64,000 bases of DNA from Helicostylum pulchrum (lineage: Eukaryota; Mucoromycota; Mucoromycetes; Mucorales; Mucoraceae), in the NCBI GenBank assembly GCA_025677825.1, contig JAIXMO010000066.1, positions 1 through 64,000 of the forward strand. The letters are read 5' to 3'. Of the stretch, positions 32,362 through 44,875 are shown piece after piece. The notes beneath the pieces were generated by a model. That model was not told the DNA's origin. It saw only the letters and a list, made by a program, of their open reading frames with translations, and ran no database searches. A program made the translations under genes and the position numbers. Every line of letters starts with the position of its first letter. The first letter of the stretch is position 1.

Positions 32362-32685
32362 CTAGGTATCAGTCTTTTGTTTCTTGGCAGTTTGCTTTTC
32401 TTCTGTTTCAGGTCGATCAACCGACATGGATGATTCATTTGGTTCTTCATCTTCCTCTTGATTCATTTCTTTTTGTTCTTGCTCTCTTTCGTCTTGCTCG
32501 ACTGTAGAAATAGTAGCAATGGCTTGTTTGGCCTTCTTTTCGTCTTCTAACATTTTAGTTAAGAAAGTATTGACATGGCCTTGTAAATCGATAATAGAAG
32601 CTGTCAAGGGTTTGCTTGTATCTAAAGGTGATTCAATAACGTGGTTTGTACTATTTGAAACGTAGGTTGCTTTAAGAGTTGACAT
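32362..32685 (-). CDS. Gon7-like KEOPS subunit (tentative)
   Basis: Single exon, 107 aa; start ATG 32685 is preferred over upstream in-frame ATGs in hydrophobic leader. The N-terminal half MSTLKATYVSNSTNHV then LQGHVNTFLTKMLEDEKKA fits the pattern of fungal Gon7, a small disordered subunit of the EKC/KEOPS complex that makes t6A on tRNA: a short beta segment followed by a helix ending in LTxxMxxDK. The C-terminal half is Glu/Gln-rich, ending in a basic KKQKTDT. The match is short and composition-driven, so an unrelated acidic nuclear protein is possible. Confidence 0.45.
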   Translation of the reverse strand: MSTLKATYVSNSTNHVIESPLDTSKPLTASIIDLQGHVNTFLTKMLEDEKKAKQAIATISTVEQDEREQEQKEMNQEEDEEPNESSMSVDRPETEEKQTAKKQKTDT

Positions 32686-34604
32686 GATTAGTTTTTGATT
32701 ATGAAAAAAGCTGAAAACGTTGAAAAAAGTTCGTGAAGAAGGTTTGCCTTTTAAGAACAGTCTCGTTTTGTTAGGATAATAATATATCCGAGTAATAAAA
32801 ATGAACCATTTCACCGTCTATACGTTACTAATTCTGGCCAATATAGTCGACGGCAGCTATAAATTGTATACAATTGATTTCTTGTAGAAAACAGAAGCTA
32901 TCTAACATCAGTATATAAACTCATCTGTTTAAACCAATATTAGTACTGTGATGCAAAAGCATTGAAATGAATAATAATAAAGACCATTTTGTATTGTAAT
33001 AAATAATCCTTTCAATACTATATCTAACGAATAATTCTTTTGATACTGTCGCTAGCAGTTACTAATTTTCGCTACTTTTCGCTATTTTTGAGCATTTTAC
33101 TTTTAAATTGTTTAAAACAAGACAATCTTTTTTTTTTATAGCTAACAAAATTGCATACTTGCCTATTATATTAAGTCCTTCCCTTTTTCTTTTTTCTTTT
33201 TACCTATTTTACCTCTTTGCTGCGGTTATAAAAAGAAAAGAATACCTTTTGTTTTAACCAAAAATGGCTGTAACTTGTAGTTACTAATTCCAGAAATAAA
33301 AATCGACTTAAAGTTTGCAACTATTAAAATCGCCCATAGATATCAAGAGCGCAATTCAATATAATACAAAAAATTGTTTCTTTTATTGTACCTTACAATG
33401 CTAATGGTCTCTTGTATTAAGTTACTACTATTACTACACATAATCCAATTGTGTCGCACGTATAAGTACATCAGCATAGTTACAAAAAAAAAAAGAAGGT
33501 ATATACAAACAAAAAAGTTTTGATTTAAACAATGGATTTACTATACTTTTTTTGTAAAGTGGAAAAAATGGAACTTTACTAAAAAAAAAAAAAGAGATTT
33601 GATGTGATTAAATGAGATCTCAGGAAATGATACTGATCAAGTGTAGCTTTTATTTTCAACGAGAAATATAGTTACTGTATAACTAATGTCTACAGAATAA
33701 TAGTGTAAAATCGATGTCGCAAACGAACTTTGGCTGGTTTTTAATGGTCGCTTTTCTTTTTTTTTATTACGACTATCTCCCCTAAAAAAAAATGCAATTA
33801 ACGCCGTTCTGATATATGATGATTGTACGTAGTATTGTATTTATGAGGTTTGTTAGTAAACGTATATGGCTTGTTATCATCTTACGATGTAATTACTACT
33901 GAACTAAAACCTAAAGTAAAGGACTCTTTGAAACGGTTAATCGTTTCAATTATGATCGAAGAGTGAAACGTATTTGAAAGGAGAGTCTTTTTTTTAAGAT
34001 AAATATGTGATACGTCTATCAAAAAAACAAATATAAATGAGGATATACAGAGAAAGCATATCATAGTAAAGTTGTTGAATGCCTGCTTAGAATATATTAT
34101 GCCTCGATCAAATAGTATTTATGCTAAGATTTTAGGTTCCATTATACACCAATGTGATACCGACAAGAAAATATTGTATTTTAAAAACTATTTGCAGCTT
34201 GAAGCAGTACGCTTCTTGGCCGGTTTCAACGAGATAAAGTTTGACAGTTAGAAACTTTTAATAAAATAAAAAAAAGGGTTTATACTGTATGCCGGACCGG
34301 ACTAGTATGCCGACACGGACATCAAAAAAAGTTAAGCTTTTGCGCCTGTACACATTGTTTGAGCTGGGATGCCACAGTAGATTCCTTCTTTTTCCAAAAC
34401 CATAGGTGAGTAACATAATGATTGGGGAATATCTAAAGAGGGATTATAGATACGAGAATGATATAATCAATGGATGATTGAAAACGGATGATTTATAATT
34501 GAAGATGAACTCACACAATACCGCTCTTTTTTTCTTATATCTTGATACGATATTTTTTTTCTTTCTTTTTTTTTGAATTTGGAATGAATTCGTAGATTAT
34601 CACA
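32686..34604. other. Intergenic, 1.9 kb
   Basis: AT-rich, T- and A-runs throughout. Near 34,285-34,325 GCCGGACCGGACTAG and GCCGACACGGACA form a degenerate direct repeat. No tRNA, rRNA or coding sequence is recognisable. The right end holds the pyrimidine-rich promoter of the ribosomal protein gene. Confidence 0.45.
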
Positions 34605-35067
34605 ATGGCTCAACGTCTCACCTACAGACGCCGCTGTTCTTACAACACTCGCTCTAACCGCGTCAGAGCCGTCAAGACTCCTGGTAAGATAATGATTTAG
34701 AGAAAGAGAGAGAGAGAAAAGTTACTGTTTTACTGATTACAATTATGTATAGGTGGAAAGCTCGTCTACCAATACGAGAAGAAGCCTGTCAAGGCTCCCC
34801 GTTGTGGTGACTGTGGCGAGGCTCTCGCTGGTGTAAGTTTTTGAAAATTGAAATAATACGAGTGAAATAGTTTATTGATATGTACGTTATATATAGATCA
34901 AGGCTCTCCGTCCTCGTGAGTTCGCTACCGTCTCCAAGACCAACAAGCACGTTTCTCGTGCCTATGGTGGTTCTCGTTGTGCTCACTGTGTCAGAAACCG
35001 TATTGTCCGTGCTTTCTTGATCGAAGAACAAAAGATTGTTAAGAAGGTCCTCAAGGCCCAAAAATAA
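34605..35067 (+). CDS. RPL34: 60S ribosomal protein L34 (eL34)
   Basis: Exons 34605-34683, 34753-34832 and 34897-35067, 109 aa. It starts [19 protein letters not shown], the invariant eL34 N-terminus, and continues [20 protein letters not shown]. It has zinc-ribbon cysteines CGDCG and CAHC, and IKALRPREF in the third exon. Codon use is strongly biased (CTC, GTC, AAG, CGT), unlike neighbours, as expected for a highly expressed gene. The upstream TTTTTTTTTCTTTC tract is a typical fungal ribosomal-protein promoter feature. Confidence 0.96.
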
Positions 35068-35211
35068 ATCTAATACACTCACACATACACACTAAACAAC
35101 ACAAAATGGTCTTTTTTTTTTTAAAAAAAACAATAAAGCCAGTTTTTTGAAATCAAAAAAAAAAAAAAATATTTTACAAGCAATGTACAAATTATATATG
35201 TTTTATTTAAA

Positions 35212-37470
35212 TTATTTCTTTTGACGTTTACCAGAGGTATTTTTATCTAAACCAGACTTACGCTTCACTGAAGCAACAAGTTGTGAAAGGGAAGACTTTG
35301 GCTTACTGCTATCATCACCATCATTTGTAGTATTACTAGTCTTTTGCTTCTTTTCCTTTTTCCATTCATCATTTACTGCAACAGTACTTTCCTTCATCTT
35401 TTCTTGTCTAGCATTTAATAACTTTTGCATATTCTTAGTCTTCTTATAGTGAGGGTTAGTAGGATCAATAGCGAAATGATGAGATTCTTGAACGGCAGAG
35501 AAACGAGGATCAGCAACATCAATTTCAAAGTTATCTTCACCCATTTCGTCCTTGGCCTTCTTTGCTTTTTTACCCTTCTTTTCTAATTTCTCTCTCTTCA
35601 AGACTTCCTTCATATTAAAACCATCTCCCTTGCCATCATCATCCATAAGAAGTTCAAGCTCGGCTCTTTCACGAGCCTTTTCGTCACGCTCTTCCTTGGA
35701 AGCTCTCTTTTTAGTTGACTTCTTCTTATCTGCTGCCTTCTTTTTAGCAACAAATCCTTCATCTGCCATTTCTTCCATAGCTTCCTTGAAGAAGGGATCA
35801 TTTTCAGTTTCTGCATCAACTTCAGCTATTATATATATACACATTTAAAATCTATACTTAAAAATATAATACACGTAGAAAAAAAAATACTTACAGTCAT
35901 CTTCTTCTTCATCATTATCACTCTTTTCTGTATGTTTAGCGGTCTTCTTAGCCTTTCTCTTTTCCTTTTGCTTACGAATATATGCTTCAATAGTAGTTTC
36001 TTCCTTTTCTTCAACATCCTTATTCTTGACAGCAGCACCAACAACCTCACTTAAACCAGGAGTGAAAGTAATTTCCATATCACCATCCTCATCGTCTTCG
36101 GGACCATTGTCTTCATATGCAGAAGATTTACCGGCACTATTTAATAATTTTCTATACTTTTCACGAAGAGCATCGACATCTTCATCTTCATCTTCATCCT
36201 CATCAGAAGAAGCAAGATAGGCATCAAAATCGAGTTGTTTAATATCATCTTGGGTGAAATCACGACGAGTGACAGTCAAACGATCAACATCGTCTTCATC
36301 CCAAGTTAAACTGACTTTTGTACGTTGAAGGGCATCGGTCTTGAACTTGGTAGGTGTGTAACCTTCAGGAGCTTCCGTAGCAACTTCCTTGGGCTGGTCA
36401 TCAAAAGTCATGTCTTCGGGTATATAACGTAAATCAAAAAAGTTTGCACTACTTTCATACTCTGTATTATCACATGTCTTGTAAATGACCTTGGCGGTTT
36501 GTGGACTATCACATTCAATAACTGCATAATAATACTTAAGACGATCCAATTGATATTTACGCAAGGCTTCTTGATCAAAATCTAGACCTGCACCTTCTTC
36601 TACTTGATTCTTAATAACAGATTCAGCAGTAACTTCTTCGTCGTCATCAGAAGCATCTCCCTTCTTGGAATCCTTAAAGATTTCTTTAGGAGGACCTTGA
36701 GTATCTTCTAAAGCTATACGTTCCTTACCGAATTCAGAAGGGTAGATGGCAACACTCTTTACAACACCAGTGTCGGGTTTAAATCCACTCAAGACCTTTA
36801 AAATATCTACAGCCTTAATCTTATCCCAGTCCATATTAACCAAGGCTAATCTACTAGTTTCTTCACCTTCAGAAATATGTTTAATGGCGTCAATCTCGTC
36901 TACTTCTTCTTCGTCACTTTCGACTTCAGCACCACTGTCATCAGTATCCTCATCAGAAGATGAAATTTCACCTCTTCCACGCATAGGATCGAAACCTACT
37001 TTAGAGCTAACTTTGGATTCTTCTTCTACTTCATCGTCTGATTCCTCATATTGAGATTCTTCATCGAGTAAGTTTTCCTCGTCTTCAGCAAGTTCCTTTT
37101 CCAATTCTGTTAAACTCTTTTCTTGGTCGGAATCCTCTTCTTCTTGTTCTTCCTCGAGTTGATAGAAACGCTTTAATTCTTTCTCGGCAGTTCCTTGTTG
37201 TAAACGACGACCGTACTTGTCGACACGAGCTATAGAGATATATGAGTGTCTTTGTCAAATTGGTTACGAAGAAAAAAAAAAAGTTTACTTACGTGCGTCA
37301 CTGAACTCGGTAGAATTCATCATGCCAGCAAAACGCTTATCGATGGTGACCTTCATGTCCTTCTTCTTGGGTCTCAAGAAACGAGGATCATTATGAACAC
37401 TAGAGAAACGAGGATCGCTGGTGATGGGAACCTTGGGTTCTCCTTTCTTATAAGATTTCTTGGGCGCCAT
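35212..37470 (-). CDS. ESF1: ESF1 pre-rRNA processing factor
   Basis: Exons 37470-37293, 37229-35895 and 35825-35212, 708 aa. Nucleolar protein needed for early 18S rRNA processing in the SSU processome. The N-terminus contains ITDxRF-like repeats (TSDPRFSSVHNDPRFL, TIDKRFAGMM) and VDKYGRR. After an acidic region, the family block LVNMDWDKIKAVDILKVLSGF, VKSVAIYPSEFGKERI and LKYYYAVIECDSPQTAKVIY is clear. The C-terminal NUC153 motif ADPRFSAV..FAIDPTNPHYKKT and a basic tail complete it. Very high Glu/Asp content. The first splice join creates an Ala-Pro-Arg step that is not strictly confirmed. Confidence 0.93.
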
Positions 37471-37808
37471 TGTTGGTTTTGATCTTGAATAAAAAAAAAA
37501 GGGTTGAATTTGGGGGAAATTTGATAACGAGAAAAAAAGAGAAACGCAGTCATATTAAGCCACACTTCGCATGAACCTTGACCTTCTCTTTTTGGAAGTT
37601 TTTACTTGTCAAGCAAAAAAGTAGATTCACAGTGGTTTACCTGCCCTTTTTAAAAGTACAGCGCCTCACCACTAAACTAGGTCAAATTGGCTCTGGTCAC
37701 GCAGAAATGAGGGTTTGTTTTAGACGAGACGAAAATAAAAAGGGGGAAAAAAAATTATAGGTCTTCTTCCCATTACCTCTCTAATTTTTTTGAGCGATAT
37801 AGAACATG

Positions 37809-38143
37809 TTAGCTATCTGTTCCAGAAGATATTGCAGTAGTTGCAAACTAATATAAAAAAAAGATGGAGATGTTATCGGCTGCTTTGAGGTATCGCAGTT
37901 GCCGTACAAGAATGTCGGACCTATGCAATCAATATTAATATGTACCTGGGCGAAAATATCTAATAATTTTACATTTCCAGCACCTTTTTGTAAAGGAATC
38001 CGTAAAGTTCTATCATAGGTAGAAGGTACCTTGTAGGAAGCTGGCATTTTCATAGGGCTTTCGATCATGGCTATCTCCTTTTTTTTCTTCCTTTTGCTTT
38101 TTTTTTTTTTTTTTTTTTTTTTTTGAGTACTCATACTATGCAT
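37809..38143 (-). CDS. Small lysine-rich hypothetical protein
   Basis: Two exons with canonical ends, 38143-37946 and 37847-37809, would give 78 aa: a poly-Lys N-terminus produced by a long T-run on the plus strand, then MPASYKVPSTYDRTLRIPL, KGAGNVKLLDIFAQ and FATTAISSGTDS. The stretch after the Lys run is protein-like, and the donor GTACAT lies right after a plausible helix. The start is uncertain, since an ATG within IAMIESPM would avoid the homopolymer. The 338 bp between it and ESF1 (37,471-37,808) hold no other gene. Not recognised. Confidence 0.35.
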
Positions 38144-38569
38144 TGAACTGAGCGATATTTAAACCTTTTAAGAGATTAGAGCGAAGGTTCGTATTGTATT
38201 CATTAATAAAAATATTGGAGCGCTTTTTGTTCGCCTCTAAAATTAAAGAAGTGAGCGAAGAATCTTTCTTGTGTAATAAATGTCTCCTTTTTGTTCTTTT
38301 TGGGTAGACTTTGACAATAGATTATTAATTCAGGCTTAAACTAGAAGCTCGGAATTGAGTTTATTTCTAAATATATCAATTGTTTTACAGCGTGTAAGGG
38401 ATATCCTTTCTCATCTGTCGTTATATTTTACGCTCCTCACTAAATCGTTTAATTGGCACCATTGTGACTGTAATGCTCTACTATTTTGAAACTCAAAATA
38501 TTTCGTTTAGTAGACTTTTGCAGTCAACGTCACGTAGATTTTTTTCTATTTTTTTCGCACTTAACAAAC

Positions 38570-39285
38570 ATGGTAAGAATAGTAAAAAAAAAGAAAAGGG
38601 TTCGCGAGATGGATGACTGATATAACGTGCTTAGGGAAATCATACTATTTTATTATTGCAATCTGCAAATAGCCAAACGTAAAGTGATGAAGTGTATTTT
38701 TGTATATGAATATAAACGACAGGCAGTTTAACCTTTTTTTTTTCTTCTTTTTTCCGTAGCACACGTTCCTACTTGTAAGTTAAAAGAGACAGTGTTTTTT
38801 TTATAGAGTGTGAGTAACTCAACTGTTTTTCGTTTTGTATAGTGATTTCAATAGTGAAAGTGAGGCTATGGATCGTAAGTGAAAGTATATGTGTATGTGT
38901 TTTTTGGCAAAAAAGTTAATAATTTTTGTTGCGGGGGGAAATAGATATTGCTGGGTTGTATGAAACACGTCTTGCAAAAGAGAATCCTGGAGCAGGACAA
39001 GTACAATACAGAGCGGAGGATCTTTTTAGATTTATTGATACATATAAGGAGTTTGTAGCACTTGTATTTGAACCATCAAAAGCCGTAAGATGAAATTAAG
39101 TTTTTTTTTTCGCATGATTTTTTTTTTAAATTGTTCTTTTTTAGATGTATCAACCACGCGATATAGCTTGGATCAAGGAAAGTTTAATCGTTCATTTTAG
39201 TGGACAACAAGCTGCTCCAGCTCCTCTTTCTCCTCCTCGACATCATCAACCACAACAATATGATAGACAACGTAGACGTCGTTAA
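38570..39285 (+). CDS. Enhancer of rudimentary homologue (ERH)
   Basis: Small nuclear protein involved in mRNA elimination and RNA processing. Reliable exons: 38843-38874 (DFNSESEAMD), 38945-39084 (IAGLYETRLAKENPGAG, VQYRAEDLFRFIDTY, FVALVFEPSKA) and 39145-39285 (MYQPRDIAWIKESL). These match human DYESVNECMEG, YDISQLFDFIDDL, LVYRADTQTYQPY and DWIKEKI in order. Upstream, ATG 38570-38572 is followed at once by GTAAGA, and 38760-38774 encodes HTFLL flanked by CCGTAG and GTAAGT, giving MHTFLL as in MSHTILL. I could not join HTFLL to DFNSES in phase across 38775-38842, so one small exon or an error remains there. The C-terminus adds a Pro/Gln/Arg tail (YDRQRRRR) that animal ERH lacks. Confidence 0.8.
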
Positions 39286-39618
39286 AAAAATATTTATTTA
39301 TAAAAAAAAAAGACAATATGTGTTTGTGTTCAAATCAATTTTCTGTAAACTCAGCACCGCGACAACAAAAAAAAAAAAAAAAAAAACTATAAATTTTCCC
39401 TTTTTTTTTTCCCTCCTTTTTTTCTTTTTTTTTTCTTTATATAAATATATACATATATACGCACGCACACAAACACATTCATATATAATAAATTACGTTC
39501 TGAAAAGAAAGAAATAAAGAGAGACATAGAAAGGAACGAAGAAGAAGAAAGAAAGAAAAAAAGTAAATGTAAACAGCTATTTAAAAAAGAAGCATGTAAA
39601 AAACTAACGACAATAAAG
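39286..39618. other. Promoter of the PABP-like gene
   Basis: Low-complexity: poly-A (39,367-39,386), poly-T, then a TATATA/CACACA region and a purine-rich leader (GAAGAAGAAAGAAAG) before the start codon. No gene. Confidence 0.5.
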
Positions 39619-42431
39619 ATGTCAGTTTATACACCAGTGATTAGATTACCCTCGAAACGAAAGCCGAGTCTAGTTACGAGTACTTATGAAACACTTGAAC
39701 CAAATGATTGCCTTGTCTCGGATACACTCTTCCTGAGTACATTACCACGGGATGTACGAGAAAGTGATATACGTACGCTGTTACAACATTGTATGCCAAT
39801 AGAGTAAGTAATAAATAGAATATAAACTCCACTCCAATAGTAACTTTACAATTATATAGAATTATAATTGATCGAGAAAAGGATATTGGACAATTACGAT
39901 TCAGTCACCCAAAATACGGTATAAATATATACATACATGTATACATATGTAACTGTAATTGTAAAAATTAATATATTTTTAATGTAGCTGACAGAGCGTA
40001 TTCCCTTTATAATGGATTTACTTTTACAAACAATACTAAATTATCACTTCAAATGTATCAAGACTCCAAGTTGGATCCCGAGGCAACTGCCGCTCTTTTA
40101 GAAATAAATTGTTTACCCGAGTATTACGACGATAACAAGTTGTATGATATATTTCGACCATTTGGTCCATTAAACTTGTGTAAATGTGTAATGAAGGATG
40201 GTGCCTTCAGAGGTAATGCGTACGTGCAATTCTTTGATTCTAGTAATTCACAAGATGCCGAAAGAAACCTGGTAAACAAACAATACACTACAGAAAAAAG
40301 TTTAATTTTTTTCCTCTTCTTTTTTCTGATCTAATACTTATTTAAATTAGAATGGTCGTTTATTGGATGGTTACAAATTGTAAGGGGAAACAGTACTGTT
40401 TAAAAGCTATTTAAGGAGAATCGGTTATTCATTTTATTTTATATCTCTTTTTTTTTTTTTTTTTTTTTTCTCTTTTTCTTTTTTAGATCTGTTATTCCTT
40501 TTATGCATGCAGTACAACAAAAAGAGGAGGTAAATAATTATTATACGTTTCTTCTTTCTTTTTTCCCTTTTTCCCTTTTTTTTTTTTTTTTTTTATATTT
40601 AAAAAACATATATTAACACGTCATAAATTATTATTTTTACGTGTAGACTGAAGATAACGGTGTTGTAGATATTATGAACCTCTATATTAAGAATCTCGAA
40701 CCTCACATTACAAATAATGACTTGACTCAAATATTCCGAAAGTTTGGCCGAATCATCTCGGCAAGAGTAATGACTAACCCACAAACTGGTCAATCTAAAG
40801 GTTATGGTTTCGTTAGTTATGGTAAGACTGAAGAGGCTGCTGCTGCTTTACAAAATATGAATGGCGCCATGTTAGGAAGTCGTCCTTTGACTGTAGCCTA
40901 TCATGAACCTAGAAAACCCAGGCCTACTACTACTACTACTACTACAAACTATCAAGACCCATATTATAACAACAACAATAACAACAATAATAATAATCAT
41001 CATCATCAGCAGCAGCAGCAACCACAATACCAACAACAGCAACAACAACAACAACAACAACAATACCAACAACAACATCAGCAGCAACAATATCAACAAC
41101 AACCACACATACATCAGCAACAACATCAACAACCACAACAACAACAACAACAAAGATCCTTAAATAGTATGTAAAGTTTGTTGTTAACGAATAGAATACG
41201 AAAACTAAAACCTTATTTTTTTATATATTTGTATATAGTACCGATTAGTGGTCTTGGTATCGATAACGTGGATGAATTGGGAATGAATATGAATTTAAAA
41301 GATCTTTCAATTGGTCAGAAACCTGCTACCTTGCATACCACTACTACAATCAACTTGCCTCAAAGAAAACTATCGTCATCTCCGAAATCAGGTACAAGTG
41401 CTGGTAAATCGCTTGCTTCTTTAGCTTCGGGCCTTAGTATTCAACAACCCCCAGTACAACAAAACATACATCAACATGCTATTGTAAATATGGGTAATAA
41501 TGGACGTCCTACTTTACGTAGAAGAGGGTCCCTGGAATCTGTAATGACAGAATCCAGTGCAAATATTCAACGTGTAAAGTTGGAAGACGCTGTGAGGTCT
41601 TGCGGTGATTATGGAAAGGCAGCCACTGATATTGTTGACATGCTATTAACTTTAAAGAGAAAAGAAAGATCCTTGTGTTTATTTAATCCTGATTTCTTGA
41701 AAGAAAAGGTAGATTTAGCTCTGGAAGCTTTAGCTACTTGTAATGATACTGAGAGTGATGAAGAGGATGAAGAAAATGAAGATGAAGATGATGTAGATGG
41801 TTTAAATATGGAATATACGATGAGAAAGTAAGAAAGAAAAAAAAAATTACGACCATTATAGATCTAAACTTTCTTTTAAAATAGTAGGTTGGCTTCTACT
41901 GTAATTTTAACCAAGAAATCACCTTCTCCACCTCACTCACAACCTTCTTATTATGGCTCACCTTTAAATCAAGCGCCTCATACACCTCCTCTTACAACAA
42001 TGAGAAGAGAATCAAAAGCTATACCTATTGTTGCACCTCCACATCCTCCCTCATCTTCAACAATGACTTCATCCACTGCTTCTTTAACAAAAGAAAATCT
42101 TGTCAATTCTGATACTACGCCTACTCCTATTATTAATAAGGATGTAGAAGCTCTTTTGTTCTCTTTTGAAGGTAAACCTATTCACGAAAAAAAGCAATTG
42201 TTGGGTGATAAATTATTCCCACTTGTCAAGGTAGTACACACACACATAATGCACTTCAAAAAACTAAAATCACATCATATTTTTTAATAGTCTACGGGTA
42301 CCAGACAAGCTCCCAAAATAACCATTTATTTATTGGATACAGTGGATTTACATGATTTAGCAAAAATTATGTACGATACCCCATTATTAAAAATGCGCGT
42401 TGAAGAAGCATTTCATTCTTTACAATCATAA
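39619..42431 (+). CDS. PABP-like RNA-binding protein: RRMs, Q/N-rich linker, MLLE domain
   Basis: Nine exons: 39619-39803, 39860-39918, 39988-40271, 40351-40379, 40487-40529, 40647-41166, 41239-41827, 41888-42230, 42291-42431; 730 aa. RRM1 is divergent (DTLFLSTLPRDVRESDI). RRM2 has LLEINCLPEYYDDNKLYDI and FRGNAYVQF. RRM3 is canonical (LYIKNLEPHITNNDL, SKGYGFVSY). A long Thr/Asn/Gln/His low-complexity linker follows (about residues 310-375), then Ser-rich sequence and an acidic run. The C-terminus is an MLLE (PABC) domain, with EKKQLLGDKLFPLVK and MRVEEAFHSL, which binds PAM2 peptides. Combining RRMs and MLLE suggests a poly(A)-binding-protein relative, but RRM count and spacing differ from Pab1. 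Only 50 bp separate its stop from that of the convergent lipase. Confidence 0.85.
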
Positions 42432-42481
42432 AAAAGCAAGTAAAAAACACCAAAAAAAAAAGAAAAAAAAAAAAAAAAAAC

Positions 42482-44875
42482 TTAATTTATTCCTTTTGAA
42501 ATAATACCTAAAGACTCTGTCATGCCTTCTTGTTCTATATTTTCGTAATAAACTCTTGCTCTTTGCAGTCCTTCAAAGTACCGTGAAGGAATATGATCCA
42601 TTAAAAAGAATGGATACATCTTTTCAATAAAATAAATTGGGTTACCATTAGGTAAATAACGTTGTAACCACGGTTTGCTAATAAAGAATTTAGCCCAATT
42701 TGGTAACATTGGTAGCGGTTGTGTCACTCCTTTGGGTTTGCTTAACACCACTTGTCCTGCACTTGCACTTGTTTGAGTCACAATGTTCACTTGCATAGGA
42801 GGTTGATAACTCGACGGAAACGTCTTTAACGGTTTAGCGTTCCATTTACGTGTAATTTTAATAGCATGTCCAACATGGGAATAATTGAAAAAATCTGACT
42901 CAGATACAAAATGCCCTAGAAAAAGGGGGAGAAATACGTATTAATATATAAAGGAGTTATGCAAGGAGGGGGGAGGTAAAAAAAAAAAGAAGAAGGGGGG
43001 ATGATTCTTTTGTGTGTTAAATTTACCACAAGACTTGCTATCATAACCTGGAGGAAGTCTTGTAAAAATATCCGAATTGTTTATGATTCTCCATAATGTA
43101 GAAGATCGAGTAACAGGTAAATTACTATGCGAAGCAAAAGTCGACGCAAAATCATTATCACCTACTGCAGGTGTACCAATCACATAACAATCACGTAAAA
43201 CCAATCGACGAGATAAATCTGCAGGACATTTTAACCATCTTGAGAATAAGAGCGAACTAAGGGCGGCTCCCAAGGAATGACCTGTAATCCATAGCTGAAT
43301 GGGTTCCGTGGTATTTAATTGTTCTTGGATTTGGGACGCCTTGGCTTGCACTGCCGCTAAAATAGCGCCGTATGGGTCTCGAATATCTTGATCGCCAAAT
43401 CCTTGCGTACTAAACAGCGATTCGTAAAATCCTTCATGCACACAGCCAAACAGAAATGATCTAGCATCCGTGCGTTGGAACGTAGCATCCACTAGAAATT
43501 CCTCATAATTAGTAGGTGTTGTACCTTTAAACGCAACCATGATAAACGGAGACGTTTCAGACCAAAATATACCTATTTTTTTTTATTTTTTTTGTTTAGT
43601 TTTTTATGTTGTACTTTTTATACATTTGTGTGTGTATATATTACCGCAGAAAGGCCCTCCCAAAGACTTTAATTCTGAAACACCGGCGAAATGAAGTCCC
43701 CAACTCTCTGCAATTTGTCGGATTCGGACCTCGGATTGCCAAAGCAGTTCCTTCATTTTGGCTTCTACCTCTGCAATTGCGGTTGTCGTAATATGAGGAT
43801 CTTTACGTGAGTTGGCATATAAGTCATATGCTTCTTTTACTTTAGAAGCATCACGTTCATAGATTAACGAAGACAAAAGTACAGACGTTTGAGCAATGGA
43901 AAGGTCAAATGTACGACGTCTGCAGCTAGACACTGTAATTGGTATAGCAGGTAAACCTAGCGTAGGTATAGTAGATTGAACAAGTAAAGCGGAAGATTCG
44001 GATAAAAGTAACTCTGGCGTACCTATACATCAATATAAACATAAATACATCTTTTTTGTGTGTATGTACTTTTTTTATTTTACCCCAATTGATTGCACCA
44101 AAACCTTAAAAAAAAAAAAGTAATATTACGACACATGATGACAATATAAAGCTTATAAATATAATATATTACCATGTCCAAACTTGAGACTAATGTACCG
44201 AATGACTTCAGCGCCACCCATCTTTTCCATAAACAACTTGAGTCCGATTTCAAACACGACAAGAAACGATACGGTGGTAGGGTAGACTATAATAAATGCT
44301 GCAGAACTAATAGGAGCGGTTAAAATCATGGTCCAATTAAAATAAAAAGTCAAGACAAAATTTTTAAAGCTATTCATCATGTAACCCAGGTAAGGCCAAG
44401 GTGCGCCTCGACCAGGTTCAGGTACACCAACAACCGACTGTTGTTGTAAATTACGGAGGAATTTGTTGCCTGGTTTCTTGGTTTCAAGAAAGACTGGGTT
44501 ACCTGAAACGCTGGTTTTGGCATGCTGTGTACTGTAGTCTTTTTCAACAGAGACGTGCATAGTAGGAGAACGAGGAGGTGGCGACGTCTTTTTAGTACTA
44601 CCTCCGGTTGAACCAAGACTGTTGGTATGGCTGTGGCTGTGACCATGGTGTGGAGCGTGCGTACTGGAATGGATTTCCTTGGCATAATGAGGTTGCTTGA
44701 GATTGGTTACTTTACTATTGTTATTGACACTACTGTCGGAAGTAGAGCTATGAATACTACTTGCATCCAGAGACCTCGACCCCTTCACTAAAATAATTTT
44801 TTCTTCTATTAACTAAATATAATTGTATCTTCCTTGCTACTGTATCATACCGTGATGTAAGTTATGAGAATACAT
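42482..44875 (-). CDS. Class 3 lipase with N-terminal membrane segment
   Basis: Six exons: 44875-44851, 44787-44173, 44104-44084 (21 nt), 44022-43645, 43572-43027 and 42915-42482; 672 aa. The N-terminal 130 residues are Ser/His-rich and disordered. A hydrophobic hairpin follows around 150-195 (MILTAPISSAAFIIVYP, TTVSFLVVFEIGLKLF), then a helical region (SVLLSSLIYERDASKVKEA). The alpha/beta-hydrolase core has VAFKGT, the nucleophile elbow ITGHSLGAALSS (Ser446), Asp514 in NNSDIFTRLPP and His542 or His545 in SHVGHAIKI. This is the architecture of fungal membrane-linked triacylglycerol or diacylglycerol lipases; the exact substrate cannot be read from sequence. The 21-nt exon encodes GFGAINW. Confidence 0.85.

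Noticed and set aside
35552..37054. Ser-rich plus-strand frames opposite ESF1
   Set aside because: Complement of Glu/Asp-rich codons (GAA/GAT read as TTC/ATC) in ESF1.
37630..37720. tRNA-like A-box on the minus strand (TAGTTTAGTGG)
   Set aside because: No B-box, no matching acceptor stem and no anticodon arm at the right spacing.
37781..38143. Reading 37,781-38,143 as one continuous 120-residue protein
   Set aside because: The middle part reads like intron and is bounded by GTACAT and TTATATTAG; a two-exon 78-residue model fits better.
40872..41163. Leu-rich and Val-rich frames across the CAA/CAG repeats
   Set aside because: Trinucleotide-repeat shadows of the Q/N-rich linker of the PABP-like gene.
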